Positions 1 to 6,250 of a DNA stretch of 10,672 nucleotides are shown here, piece after piece. Positions within the stretch are counted from its first letter, which is position 1. Every line of letters begins with the position of its first letter. Origin of the DNA: Phycisphaeraceae bacterium (lineage in GTDB: Bacteria > Planctomycetota > Phycisphaerae > Phycisphaerales > Phycisphaeraceae). The notes under the pieces were generated by a model that was not told the origin of the DNA, ran no database searches, and was given only the letters and a program-made list of their open reading frames with translations. A program made the position numbers and the translations under genes. The stretch lies in contig PUMS01000251.1 in the NCBI GenBank assembly GCA_003551485.1, positions 1-10,672 of the forward strand. Reading direction: 5' to 3'.

Positions 1-16
1 CTTCCCTCACCCCCGG

Positions 17-39
17 CCCCTCTCCCGGGGGGAGAGGGG
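17..39. repeat. CCCTCTCCC-type palindromic repeat, copy 1
   Basis: A perfect 10-bp inverted repeat: CCCCTCTCCC (17-26), loop GGG, GGGAGAGGGG (30-39). It is flanked by a CCCTCAC run on the left and GAGTGAAGG on the right. The same core and flanks recur at 3265-3287 in the same orientation and at 3191-3211 in reverse. It lies upstream of the rpmA promoter, so it probably sits just after the preceding gene, which is outside the window. It has no T-tract after the hairpin, so it is a dispersed palindrome (REP-like) rather than a classical terminator. Confidence 0.75.
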
Positions 40-108
40 AGTGAAGGCCCGATCGCCCATAAGCGATACGCATCATGCTTCCACGTGCCGACAACGGTTG
101 ATCGCCAC

Positions 109-138
109 TTGCCATGAGGGCCCCTCCGTGATTACAAT
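109..138 (+). promoter_or_regulatory. Predicted sigma70-type promoter of rpmA
   Basis: TTGCCA (109-114, 5/6 match to TTGACA) is followed after 18 bp by TACAAT (133-138, 5/6 match to TATAAT). In such GC-rich sequence two near-consensus hexamers at acceptable spacing are uncommon. Transcription would begin near 145, giving a leader of roughly 94 nt before the rpmA start codon. This suggests that rpmA can be transcribed apart from whatever lies upstream, whereas rplU-rpmA are usually cotranscribed. Prediction by eye only. Confidence 0.5.
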
Positions 139-238
139 GCCCGGCTCCACCGATGCGGCGGAGTCGCGGCCGATGGGGCATGATAGCGCCCTCGACCCCG
201 CCGCGTGCACCACTGAAAGATACCCCCCGAGGTTGGCC

Positions 239-484
239 ATGGCTCACAAGAAAGGACAAGGCAGTTCCAAGAACGGCCGCGACTCGAACGCTCAGATGCG
301 CGGCGTGAAGCTCTACGGCGGTCAGCGCGTCGCCGCGGGCAACATCATCGTGCGCCAGTGCGGCACGCGGTTCAAGCCCGGCTACCAGGTGGGTATCGGC
401 CGCGATGATACGCTCTTCGCCCTCAGCGATGGCCGGGTCGAATTCCAGGGCCGACGGGTGCACGTCCGCCCCATGGAGAACTGA
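239..484 (+). CDS. rpmA: Large ribosomal subunit protein bL27
   Basis: Encodes ribosomal protein L27 (81 residues), which sits on the 50S subunit with its N-terminal tail reaching the peptidyl transferase centre. The sequence begins MAHKKGQGSSKNGRDSNAQ and continues with GVKLYGGQ, AGNIIVRQ, GTRFKPG and DDTLFAL, all hallmark L27 segments in the expected order. Length fits the family (about 80-90). The ATG at 239 is preceded by GAGGT (229-233) at 5-nt spacing. An in-frame upstream extension back to 41 has no L27 similarity and is not used. The N-terminus starts directly at MAHKKG, so there is no cleavable leader of the Firmicutes type. A terminator follows at 632-655, and obgE lies downstream, a pairing found in many bacteria. 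QMRG and RQCG are small departures from the commonest L27 sequence. Confidence 0.97.
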   Translation: MAHKKGQGSSKNGRDSNAQMRGVKLYGGQRVAAGNIIVRQCGTRFKPGYQVGIGRDDTLFALSDGRVEFQGRRVHVRPMEN

Positions 485-526
485 CCGCGCCGGACGGGTC
501 GGCCCCGCCCCTCGGCCCCGCCGCCG

Positions 527-557
527 GGGTGCCACTGGTGGCTTGTCCACCAGTGCC
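527..557 (+). repeat. CACTGGTGG/CCACCAGTG hairpin repeat, copy 1
   Basis: A 31-bp unit containing CACTGGTGG (533-541), loop CTTGT and CCACCAGTG (547-555), a perfect 9-bp stem. The same 31 bp recur at 8876-8906 with one difference. A degenerate inverted second half, GGCACTGGCCGGCAAGC (573-589), matches the reverse complement of 541-557 at 14 of 17 positions, so a larger composite hairpin is possible. It begins 43 nt after the rpmA stop codon. No gene is seen between 485 and 695: this repeat and the terminator fill the gap. Confidence 0.8.
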
Positions 558-631
558 ACGACATCCGCCAGGGGCACTGGCCGGCAAGCACCCTGCGACG
601 CACCGGCTGGAATTGCTGGCACCGCATCGCC

Positions 632-661
632 GACCGACCCCCTCGCGGGTCGGTCTTGTCT
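632..661 (+). terminator. Rho-independent terminator after rpmA
   Basis: GACCGACCC (632-640), a 6-nt loop CCTCGC, and GGGTCGGTC (647-655) form a perfect 9-bp GC-rich stem, followed by the T-rich run TTGTCTT beginning near 656. The hairpin-plus-T layout fits an intrinsic terminator for rpmA. It lies only about 35 nt before the obgE start codon, so obgE depends on readthrough or on a promoter packed into that short interval. A poor candidate for such a promoter is TTGTCT (656-661) with TACTGT (678-683). Confidence 0.7.
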
Positions 662-695
662 TGCGGTGGCGGGCGGTTACTGTTGAAACGATCCC

Positions 696-1739
696 ATGCT
701 CGTTGATGAAGCACGCATCATCGTCCGAAGCGGCCGTGGCGGTGATGGTGCGCTCAGCTTCCGGCGCGAGAAGTTCGTTCCCAAGGGCGGGCCGGACGGC
801 GGCGACGGCGGCGAGGGCGGCAGTGTGATCCTCGAAGCCCGTCAGGGGCTGGACACGCTGCTCGATTTCGCCGGCCGCCACCACTGGGAGGCTGAGAGCG
901 GCCAGCCCGGAGGCGGCAGCCAGCGACACGGCAGAAGCGGCGCCGATCTCATCGTGCCCCTGCCACCCGGCACGCTGGTCTATGACGAGCAGACCGGCGA
1001 GTTGCTGGCCGACATGGATGAGCCGGGCCGCCGCATCGTCATCGCCCGCGGCGGGCGCGGCGGATGGGGCAACGAGCACTTCAAGTCCGCCACCAACCAG
1101 ACGCCGCGAAAGACCACGCCCGGCGAGGTCGGTGAAGAGCGCCACCTGCGGCTGGAGTTGAAGCTGATCGCCGATGTCGGCCTCATCGGCAAGCCCAATG
1201 CCGGCAAGTCCACCCTCCTGGCCGCCGTCTCCCGCGCCCGGCCCAAGGTCGCCAACTACCCGTTCACCACGCTGGAGCCGAACCTGGGCATCGCTGAACT
1301 CAGCGGCCACCGCCGGATGGTGATCGCCGACATCCCCGGCCTGATCGAGGGCGCCCACACCGGGCAGGGCCTGGGCACGCGTTTTCTCAAACACATCGAG
1401 CGCACCAGCCTGCTGGTGCACCTTCTCGAACTCGAGCCCCAGGACGGCAGCGACCCGGTGGCCAACTACCGCGCCATCCGCCACGAGCTGGCCAGCTACA
1501 GCCCGGCCCTGGCGGCCAAGCCGCAACTGCTGGTGGTGACCAAGATGGACCTTCTGGGTGGTGAGGCGGATGCGAAGGTGGCCCTGGACCTGATCGAGCA
1601 GGCCGTCGGCCGCCGCGCGATGGCCATCAGCAGCGTTGCCGGCCGCGGGCTCGATGCGCTGTTGGAGGCCTGCTGGCAACGCCTGGAGCCGGACCGCGCC
1701 AGGGCGGTGAAGTGGTCCGCCGATCCGGCAGGGGGGTGA
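696..1739 (+). CDS. obgE: GTPase Obg (CgtA), ribosome assembly factor
   Basis: Obg binds the maturing 50S subunit and links ribosome assembly to GTP and stress signalling. The glycine-rich Obg fold occupies residues 1-158 (FVPKGGPDGGDGGEGG at 27-42; GGRGGWGN at 119-126). The G domain follows: G1 GKPNAGKST (165-173), the PFTTLEPNLG switch region (189-198), G3 DIPG (212-215), G4 TKMD (282-285) and the G5-like ISSVAGRGLD (311-320). At 347 residues it ends soon after the G domain, with no OCT or other C-terminal extension. Small departures are GKPNAGKS where GFPNAGKS is usual, and TKMD for NKxD. The ATG at 696 has no clear Shine-Dalgarno sequence, but the protein starts at the usual place (MLVDEARIIVRSG). 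It follows rpmA, as in many bacteria. The gene ends in a run of six G's before TGA. Confidence 0.96.
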   Translation: MLVDEARIIVRSGRGGDGALSFRREKFVPKGGPDGGDGGEGGSVILEARQGLDTLLDFAGRHHWEAESGQPGGGSQRHGRSGADLIVPLPPGTLVYDEQTGELLADMDEPGRRIVIARGGRGGWGNEHFKSATNQTPRKTTPGEVGEERHLRLELKLIADVGLIGKPNAGKSTLLAAVSRARPKVANYPFTTLEPNLGIAELSGHRRMVIADIPGLIEGAHTGQGLGTRFLKHIERTSLLVHLLELEPQDGSDPVANYRAIRHELASYSPALAAKPQLLVVTKMDLLGGEADAKVALDLIEQAVGRRAMAISSVAGRGLDALLEACWQRLEPDRARAVKWSADPAGG

Positions 1740-1911
1740 GATGGAACCCGCATCGCCGGGGATCGACCATGCGCCCGACCGGTCGCTTGACCCGTGGGTG
1801 TGGCCCATGCACGGGCGGGGCAAATCTGCGACAATGCAGCCGAGAAGGAACGGCAAGCCCCAGGCCCGCGCGCGATGCGCCGGGCGGGAGCTTGCCCCGC
1901 TGGATGTACCC
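1740..1911 (+). other. obgE-coaX spacer with weak promoter-like and hairpin sequences
   Basis: 172 bases with no convincing gene. TGCGACAAT (1827-1835) resembles an extended -10 box (TG-N then GACAAT, 4/6), but no good -35 precedes it. CCCGTG (1791-1796) and CACGGG (1810-1815) could pair as a 6-bp stem. The reading frame is open from an ATG at 1741 into coaX, but the 57 residues it would add are unlike any pantothenate kinase N-terminus. I therefore treat this as a transcribed spacer, possibly carrying a coaX promoter. Confidence 0.3.
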
Positions 1912-2688
1912 ATGGGACTGAATCTCCTTGCCATCAGCGCCGGCAACACGCGTACGTGCTTCGGCTCGTTTCTGGATGGACGGCTCACCGGGTGCGTGGC
2001 GATCAGCAACGGCGACGTGGACAACTTTCGTGCTGCCATCGAGGAGGCCTATGCACCGCTGAGCAGCCTCGACAGCACGCTGGTGCTGTTCGGCTCCGTT
2101 CAGCCGCGCATCACCGAGCGCATCCGCAAGTACGTGCCTCAGATCACGGGCCGGAAGGTGCTGCGCGTCGAGGAGGATGTGCCCATCCCCATCGGCCGGC
2201 AGCTCGACCCCGAGGCCATGGTCGGCGATGACCGGCTGCTCAACGCCGCCGCCGCGTATGACACGCTCAAGCAGGCATGTATCGTGGTCGATGCCGGAAC
2301 CGCCGTCACCGTCGATTTCATCGACGGCGCGGGCACGTTCCACGGCGGGGCGATCGCGCCGGGGGCGCAGATGATGCTCGATGCCATGACCCATCGCGCC
2401 GCCCAGCTTCCCGAGATCGAACTGGCCGTCCCTGTCGAGCCCATCGGCCACAATACCCAGCAGGCCATGCTCGCCGGGGTCTACTACGGCATCCGCGGCA
2501 TGGTACGGGAACTGGTCGAGCGATACGCCGAGATCGCCGGTGCCTTTCCCACCGTGGTGGCCACCGGCGGCAACGCCGACCTGCTGCTGGGCGGGCTGGA
2601 CATCGTCGAGCGTTTCGTGCCCGACCTGACCCTGCTGGGCCTGGCGGTGACGATCAAGCGGAGTCTGGGCGGCTGCGAAGAGGGTTGA
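1912..2688 (+). CDS. coaX: Type III pantothenate kinase (CoaX), with a variant phosphate-binding motif
   Basis: Predicted to phosphorylate pantothenate, the first committed step of coenzyme A synthesis, in the cytoplasm. The 258-residue length is typical of type III enzymes (acetate/sugar kinase-like ASKHA fold). Recognisable segments are LLAISAGNT (5-13), MVGDDRLLNAAAAY (103-116, GxDR aspartate at 107), VVDAGTAVTVDF (125-136, Asp127), GGAIAPG (145-151), IGHNTQQAMLAGVYYG (178-193) and VVATGGNADLL (215-225). The first motif is normally DxGNT, but here Ser9 replaces the Asp; the other two conserved aspartates remain. The ATG at 1912 places the first beta-strand at the N-terminus, as in the family. 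Only a weak GGA precedes it, and the frame stays open upstream to 1741. It could be a working variant or a homologue with altered activity. Family assignment is firm, activity less so. Confidence 0.9.
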   Translation: MGLNLLAISAGNTRTCFGSFLDGRLTGCVAISNGDVDNFRAAIEEAYAPLSSLDSTLVLFGSVQPRITERIRKYVPQITGRKVLRVEEDVPIPIGRQLDPEAMVGDDRLLNAAAAYDTLKQACIVVDAGTAVTVDFIDGAGTFHGGAIAPGAQMMLDAMTHRAAQLPEIELAVPVEPIGHNTQQAMLAGVYYGIRGMVRELVERYAEIAGAFPTVVATGGNADLLLGGLDIVERFVPDLTLLGLAVTIKRSLGGCEEG

Positions 2689-2713
2689 AACGGCCACCGC
2701 GGCCATGCGCAAC

Positions 2714-2721
2714 GGAGGTGA
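2714..2721 (+). promoter_or_regulatory. Strong Shine-Dalgarno site that fixes a GTG start
   Basis: GGAGGTGA (2714-2721) matches the anti-Shine-Dalgarno sequence almost fully. GGAGG ends 6 nt before the GTG at 2725. It decides the start of the downstream membrane protein in favour of GTG 2725 over the in-frame ATG at 2761, which would cut into the region before the first helix. Confidence 0.8.
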
Positions 2722-2724
2722 CTC

Positions 2725-3180
2725 GTGGGCCCGTTCGATGTCAATCACCCCAACTCGGTAATGACCACGCTGTGGCTTCTGTGGGCGGCGCTGATCGGTG
2801 GGGTGGTGAGCTTCACGGCCATCGTGGCCTTCCTGGTGGCGGGCGAAGTCGTCGTGGGGCTGGACCTGCCGCCGGTGGTCGAGTACCTGCCCCTGGGGGT
2901 GCTGCTGGTCCTGGGGGTCATTGGCTACGCGGTTCGCCTGGTGATCCTGCGCCGTCACCTTACGCCGCAGGGCCTGAGGCCCGAGGGCTATTTTGCAGGT
3001 CACTTCGCGTTGTTGATTTTCCTTGAAACCGCTGCGCTGTTCAGCCTGGTCGTGGTGCTGCTGACCGGTCAGTTCTGGCCGGCGACCGCGGCCACAGCGC
3101 TGTCGCTGGCCCTCATGCTGCTCAACTGGCCCCGCCGCGATGCGATCCAGCCGCAGCCGATGGACTCGCTGCTGCCATGA
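2725..3180 (+). CDS. Small four-helix integral membrane protein of unknown function
   Basis: I do not recognise this 151-residue protein. Four hydrophobic segments are evident, at about residues 15-40, 54-75, 92-113 and 117-134. Short charged or polar linkers lie between them (RLVILRRHLTPQGLRPEGYF at 71-90) and a polar tail at the end (NWPRRDAIQPQPMDSLLP). The positive charges lie in the linker after helix 2 and in the tail after helix 4. By the positive-inside rule both ends would be cytoplasmic. No catalytic or metal-binding motif and no cleavable signal peptide are seen. It starts at GTG with a strong ribosome binding site, 36 nt after coaX, so it is probably cotranscribed with coaX. The good ribosome binding site and the clean hydrophobicity pattern argue that it is real and translated. 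Confidence 0.8.
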   Translation: MGPFDVNHPNSVMTTLWLLWAALIGGVVSFTAIVAFLVAGEVVVGLDLPPVVEYLPLGVLLVLGVIGYAVRLVILRRHLTPQGLRPEGYFAGHFALLIFLETAALFSLVVVLLTGQFWPATAATALSLALMLLNWPRRDAIQPQPMDSLLP

Positions 3181-3190
3181 GAATCCGGCC

Positions 3191-3211
3191 CCCTCTCCCT
3201 CCGGGAGAGGG
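3191..3211. repeat. CCCTCTCCC-type palindromic repeat, copy 2 (reverse orientation)
   Basis: CCCTCTCCC (3191-3199), loop TCC and GGGAGAGGG (3203-3211) form a perfect 9-bp stem. The right flank CTGCGGTGAGGGCGG is the reverse complement counterpart of the left flank of the other copies, so this copy is inverted relative to those at 17-39 and 3265-3287. It starts 10 nt after the stop codon of the membrane protein gene. No T-tract follows. Confidence 0.8.
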
Positions 3212-3264
3212 CTGCGGTGAGGGCGGATGCACGGTGGCCCGTCCGAACCCTCCCTCCCCCCCGA

Positions 3265-3287
3265 CCCCTCTCCCGGTGGGAGAGGGG
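3265..3287. repeat. CCCTCTCCC-type palindromic repeat, copy 3
   Basis: CCCCTCTCCC (3265-3274), loop GGT and GGGAGAGGGG (3278-3287), a perfect 10-bp stem followed by AGTAAAAG. It has the same orientation as copy 1, and its flanks (C-rich run on the left, GAGTAAAAG on the right) also resemble copy 1. With copy 2 it forms an inverted pair separated by 53 bp, filling most of the 176-bp gap between the membrane protein and the GTPase. Confidence 0.8.
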
Positions 3288-3356
3288 AGTAAAAGCGGCC
3301 GCGCTTCGGGGCGTCTTCATCCGCGTGGGTGCGGCGAAGCCGCATGAGGCACTGCC

Positions 3357-4409
3357 ATGAGTCAACTGCGCATCGCCCTGGCCACCCCGCCGCGCGCCGG
3401 CGCTGTGGCCATCATCGACCTGTGGGGACCGGGTACACGCGGGCTGCTGGTGGAGCTGACGGGGCGCGAGCAGTGGTCTGAAGGTCGGCTGACACTGTGC
3501 AGCCTGGCGGGGGTCGATGAGGGGCTGGCCGTGCTGTTGCAGCCGAGGCGGGCGCAGGTGATGCCGCACGGCGGGCCGCGAGTGGTCGAGCGTGTGCTGG
3601 ACCGCGCGGCGGAACTGGGCGCGCTGCTTGATGAGCCGCCGTCGCCGGTGTGGGCCTATCCCGAAGCCGCCGACACGATGGAAGCCCACGTCCTGGCCAC
3701 GCTGGCCCGCGCGGTCAGCCCGGCCGCCGTCGACCTGCTGCTGGCCCAGCCGCCGCTGTGGCGCCGCCTGCTGGCCCAACCGCCGGATGCGGCCGCCGCA
3801 CGATGCATCCTGGCCGACAGCGACCGTCTCGACCGGCTGGTCAACCCCCCGACGGTGGCCCTGCTGGGCCGGCCCAACGTGGGCAAGAGCACGCTGACCA
3901 ACCGGCTGCTGGGCGGCGATGCGAGCGTGGTGTGCGAGCAGGCGGGCACGACGCGAGACTGGGTGGGCGCGGTGGCCCACCTGCGGCCCGGCCCCCGCCG
4001 CGCTGATGCCCAGCACGGCAGCATCGCGGTTTACTGGATCGACACCCCCGGCCTGCGCGACGCCGCCGACCCGATCGAGCGCCACGCCATCGCCATGGCC
4101 CGGCCGGTGGCCGCCGCGGCGGACCTTCGCATCGCCATGCGCGACGATGAATCGGACTGGCCCGAAGCGGCCTTCGAGCACGGCGCCGGCCTCTGGCTGG
4201 TCAACAAGATCGACCGCCCCCCCGCCCCGTCCGGCGGTGACGGCCGCGACCCCAACCACCCCCTCCCCATCAGCGCCCAGCGCGGCGACGGCATCGCCAC
4301 CCTGGAGGCAGCGACCCTGTCGGCCCTGGGCCTGCTGCTGCCCGATCGCCCCACCCCCTGGGCCTTCGACGCCCAACTGCGCTCCCAGCTTCGCGCGGCG
4401 GGGGGGTGA
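3357..4409 (+). CDS. Short MnmE-like GTPase lacking the C-terminal cysteine region
   Basis: A 350-residue protein laid out like MnmE/TrmE (usually about 450), the tRNA wobble-uridine modification GTPase. The N-terminus (ALATPPRAGAVAIIDLWGP, 7-25; PHGGPRVVERVLD, 70-82) resembles the folate-binding domain, but the SFTGED and GEF-RAF-NGK-DL-QAEA stretches of MnmE are missing. A helical segment (about 105-160) precedes the G domain: GRPNVGKST (171-179, with the potassium-coordinating Asn174), GTTRD (197-201), DTPGLRD (229-235), Glu241 at the position of the MnmE catalytic Glu, NKID (283-286) and ISAQRGDG (305-312). It stops about 40 residues later, so the C-terminal helices and the Cys-x-Gly-Lys end required for tRNA modification are absent. 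Start ATG has GAGG 7 nt upstream. It ends at a run of seven G's, and no MnmE-like sequence continues in either other frame. I do not call it mnmE. Confidence 0.85.
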   Translation: MSQLRIALATPPRAGAVAIIDLWGPGTRGLLVELTGREQWSEGRLTLCSLAGVDEGLAVLLQPRRAQVMPHGGPRVVERVLDRAAELGALLDEPPSPVWAYPEAADTMEAHVLATLARAVSPAAVDLLLAQPPLWRRLLAQPPDAAAARCILADSDRLDRLVNPPTVALLGRPNVGKSTLTNRLLGGDASVVCEQAGTTRDWVGAVAHLRPGPRRADAQHGSIAVYWIDTPGLRDAADPIERHAIAMARPVAAAADLRIAMRDDESDWPEAAFEHGAGLWLVNKIDRPPAPSGGDGRDPNHPLPISAQRGDGIATLEAATLSALGLLLPDRPTPWAFDAQLRSQLRAAGG

Positions 4410-4435
4410 GGGGGGCAAACCCGGTGCTGAAGGAC

Positions 4436-6250
4436 TCACGCCGTGCCGGCGCGGATGAAGCGGCGGTAGAGGTTGGCGTAGGTGCCGCCGGCGGCGAGCA
4501 GTTGCAGGTGGCTGCCGCGTTCGATGATGCGGCCGGCCTCGAGCACCAGGACCTGGTCGGCGTGACGGATGGTCGAGAGGCGGTGGGCGACGATGAAGCT
4601 GGTGCGGCCCTTGATCAGCACGCTCAGCGCCTTCTGCACGCGGGCCTCGGTCATCGTGTCCACAGCGCTGGTGGCCTCATCCAGGATCAGAATCCGCGGG
4701 TCGGCCAGCATGGCGCGGGCGAAGCAGACGAGCTGGCGCTGGCCCAGCGACAGGTTCGTCCCGCCCTCGCCCACATCGGTGTGCAGGCCGTCGGCAAGGG
4801 TCTCGAACACGTCCAGGCAGTCCAACTGCCGCGCGGCCTCGATGACCTGCTCATCACTGGCCTCCGGCCGCGCCATGCGGATGTTCTCCATGATGCTGCC
4901 GGTGAACAGGAAGTTGCTCTGGAGCACCACGCCCATCTGGCGGTGGAGGCTGCGGCTGCTGACCTGCCGCAGGTCGTAGCCATCGACCAGGACCTGGCCC
5001 TCATCGGGCAGGTAGAACTTGGCGATGAGGTTGACGATGGTGGTCTTGCCGCTGCCCGTGGCGCCGACCAGGGCGATGGACTGGCCCGGCTCGGCCTTGA
5101 AGCTGACCTCGCGCAGCACCGGCCGGCCCGGCTCGTAGCTGAAGGTGATGCGGTCGAACTCGACACGGCCCTCGATCGGTGGCAGGTCCACCGCATCGGG
5201 CGGGTCGGTCCAGTCCGGCTCGGTGTCCAGCAGGTTGAACACGCGCTCGGCGCCGGCCATGGCGGTGAGGGCCTGGTCGTACATCTGACCGATGGTGACC
5301 ACCGGCTGGAAGAAGAGCTGGCTCATGATGAAGAAGCCCACCAGCGCGCTGATCTCGGTGACGCCCAGTTCCAGCACGCGGTAGCCGCCGATGAGGATCA
5401 CGCCCAGAGCGATGAAGAGCTGGGCGTTGATCTCGAGGGCGGGCAGGTAGAGCCCGCGGTTGCGTGCGGCGTTGATGTTGTAGATCGAGTGGTCCTCGAC
5501 CAGTTCATCGAAGATTTCGCTGCTGCGGTCCTGCTGCACGTAGCCCTGCGTCACGCGGATGCCGCTGACGCTCTCGGCCAGGTTCGAGGTGATGCGGCTG
5601 AACGATTCCTGAAGCTCGCGGTAGGCCTTGCTCAGCCGGCGGTGGAAGTAGCGGTTGAGTGCCACGATGAGCGGCACGAGAAACAGCATGGTCAGGAACA
5701 GAAACCAGTCGTACCAGATCATGAACGCCGCGGCGATCAACGCCTGGCCGATCTGCACCATGCTCACGAACAGCACCTCCTGCACGCCCACGCGCACCGC
5801 CTCGACGTCGGTGGTGGTGCGGCTGATGATGCGGCCGAGCTTCGTGCGGTTGAAGAAACCCATCGGCATCGTCTGAAGGTGCTTGAAGATGTCGTTGCGA
5901 AGGTCGTAGACCACCGACTCGCCCAGTTCATCCGCCCAGCGGCGGCGGAAGTGAAAGCAGACCTGCGTGATGATCGCCAGCACGGCGAAGCCCACCGCGC
6001 CCCAGACCGTCATCGTCCAGTTGCCGCTGGCGATGGCCTCGCCGATGACCCAGCTCAGGATGCCCGCCAGCAGCGGAAGCTGGATCGAGCGGATCACGAC
6101 CATGGCCAGCAGCGCGTTGCGCTTGGCGGCGTAGGGCCGCGTGTGGCGCAGCAGGCGGGTGATCAGGCGGATATCCAGCCCGCTGCGGTCGCCGGCGAGG
6201 CGCGATCCGGCCATCTTGCCCCCGCCCATGCCGATGGCACCCATGCTCAT
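4436..6250 (-). CDS. ABC exporter half-transporter with the catalytic ATP site (YheH/MdlB-like subunit)
   Basis: A 604-residue inner-membrane exporter subunit with a six-helix membrane domain (about 47-320) followed by an ATPase domain. ATPase motifs: Walker A GATGSGKTT (396-404), Q-loop Gln444, signature LSLGQ (500-504) instead of LSGGQ, Walker B ILILDE with catalytic Glu525, and switch His556 in AHRLST. The NLSLGQRQLVCFARAM stretch is typical of the subunit carrying the consensus Walker B in heterodimeric exporters such as YheH/BmrD and MdlB. The ATG overlaps the stop of the upstream half-transporter (ATGA, 6247-6250). GGAGG (plus-strand CCTCC at 6258-6262) lies 7 nt before it, inside the upstream gene, so translation is coupled. 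The stop lies 26 nt from that of the convergent GTPase gene, and no terminator is visible between them. Substrate cannot be told from sequence; drugs or lipids are usual for the family. Confidence 0.93.
   Translation of the reverse strand: MSMGAIGMGGGKMAGSRLAGDRSGLDIRLITRLLRHTRPYAAKRNALLAMVVIRSIQLPLLAGILSWVIGEAIASGNWTMTVWGAVGFAVLAIITQVCFHFRRRWADELGESVVYDLRNDIFKHLQTMPMGFFNRTKLGRIISRTTTDVEAVRVGVQEVLFVSMVQIGQALIAAAFMIWYDWFLFLTMLFLVPLIVALNRYFHRRLSKAYRELQESFSRITSNLAESVSGIRVTQGYVQQDRSSEIFDELVEDHSIYNINAARNRGLYLPALEINAQLFIALGVILIGGYRVLELGVTEISALVGFFIMSQLFFQPVVTIGQMYDQALTAMAGAERVFNLLDTEPDWTDPPDAVDLPPIEGRVEFDRITFSYEPGRPVLREVSFKAEPGQSIALVGATGSGKTTIVNLIAKFYLPDEGQVLVDGYDLRQVSSRSLHRQMGVVLQSNFLFTGSIMENIRMARPEASDEQVIEAARQLDCLDVFETLADGLHTDVGEGGTNLSLGQRQLVCFARAMLADPRILILDEATSAVDTMTEARVQKALSVLIKGRTSFIVAHRLSTIRHADQVLVLEAGRIIERGSHLQLLAAGGTYANLYRRFIRAGTA

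Noticed and set aside
17..39. The CCCTCTCCC palindromes as Rho-independent terminators.
   Set aside because: The hairpins are strong, but none is followed by a T-rich run on either strand, and flank similarity among copies points to a dispersed repeat.
41..238. Extended L27 starting at 41, possibly with a cleavable N-terminal leader.
   Set aside because: The leader type known in Firmicutes is short and ends at a Phe before the AHKK segment. This 66-residue stretch is unlike it and spans the promoter, and the ATG at 239 has its own ribosome binding site.
1741..1911. A 57-residue N-terminal extension of CoaX starting at ATG 1741, just after the obgE stop.
   Set aside because: Type III pantothenate kinases begin at the first beta-strand (LLAIDxGNT), which here starts right after ATG 1912. 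The extension is Pro/Arg-rich and resembles nothing in the family.
423..3345. Long minus-strand open frames opposite obgE, coaX and the membrane protein.
   Set aside because: Low-complexity translations with no recognisable motifs, lying antisense to clear Obg and CoaX genes. GC-driven shadows.
4400..4458. A frameshift at the seven-G run as the reason the MnmE-like GTPase lacks its C-terminus.
   Set aside because: Neither alternative frame after the run encodes MnmE C-terminal helices or a Cys-x-Gly-Lys end. One stops at 4458 and the other is antisense to the ABC gene. The N-terminal domain is also shortened, so the protein is truly a short form.
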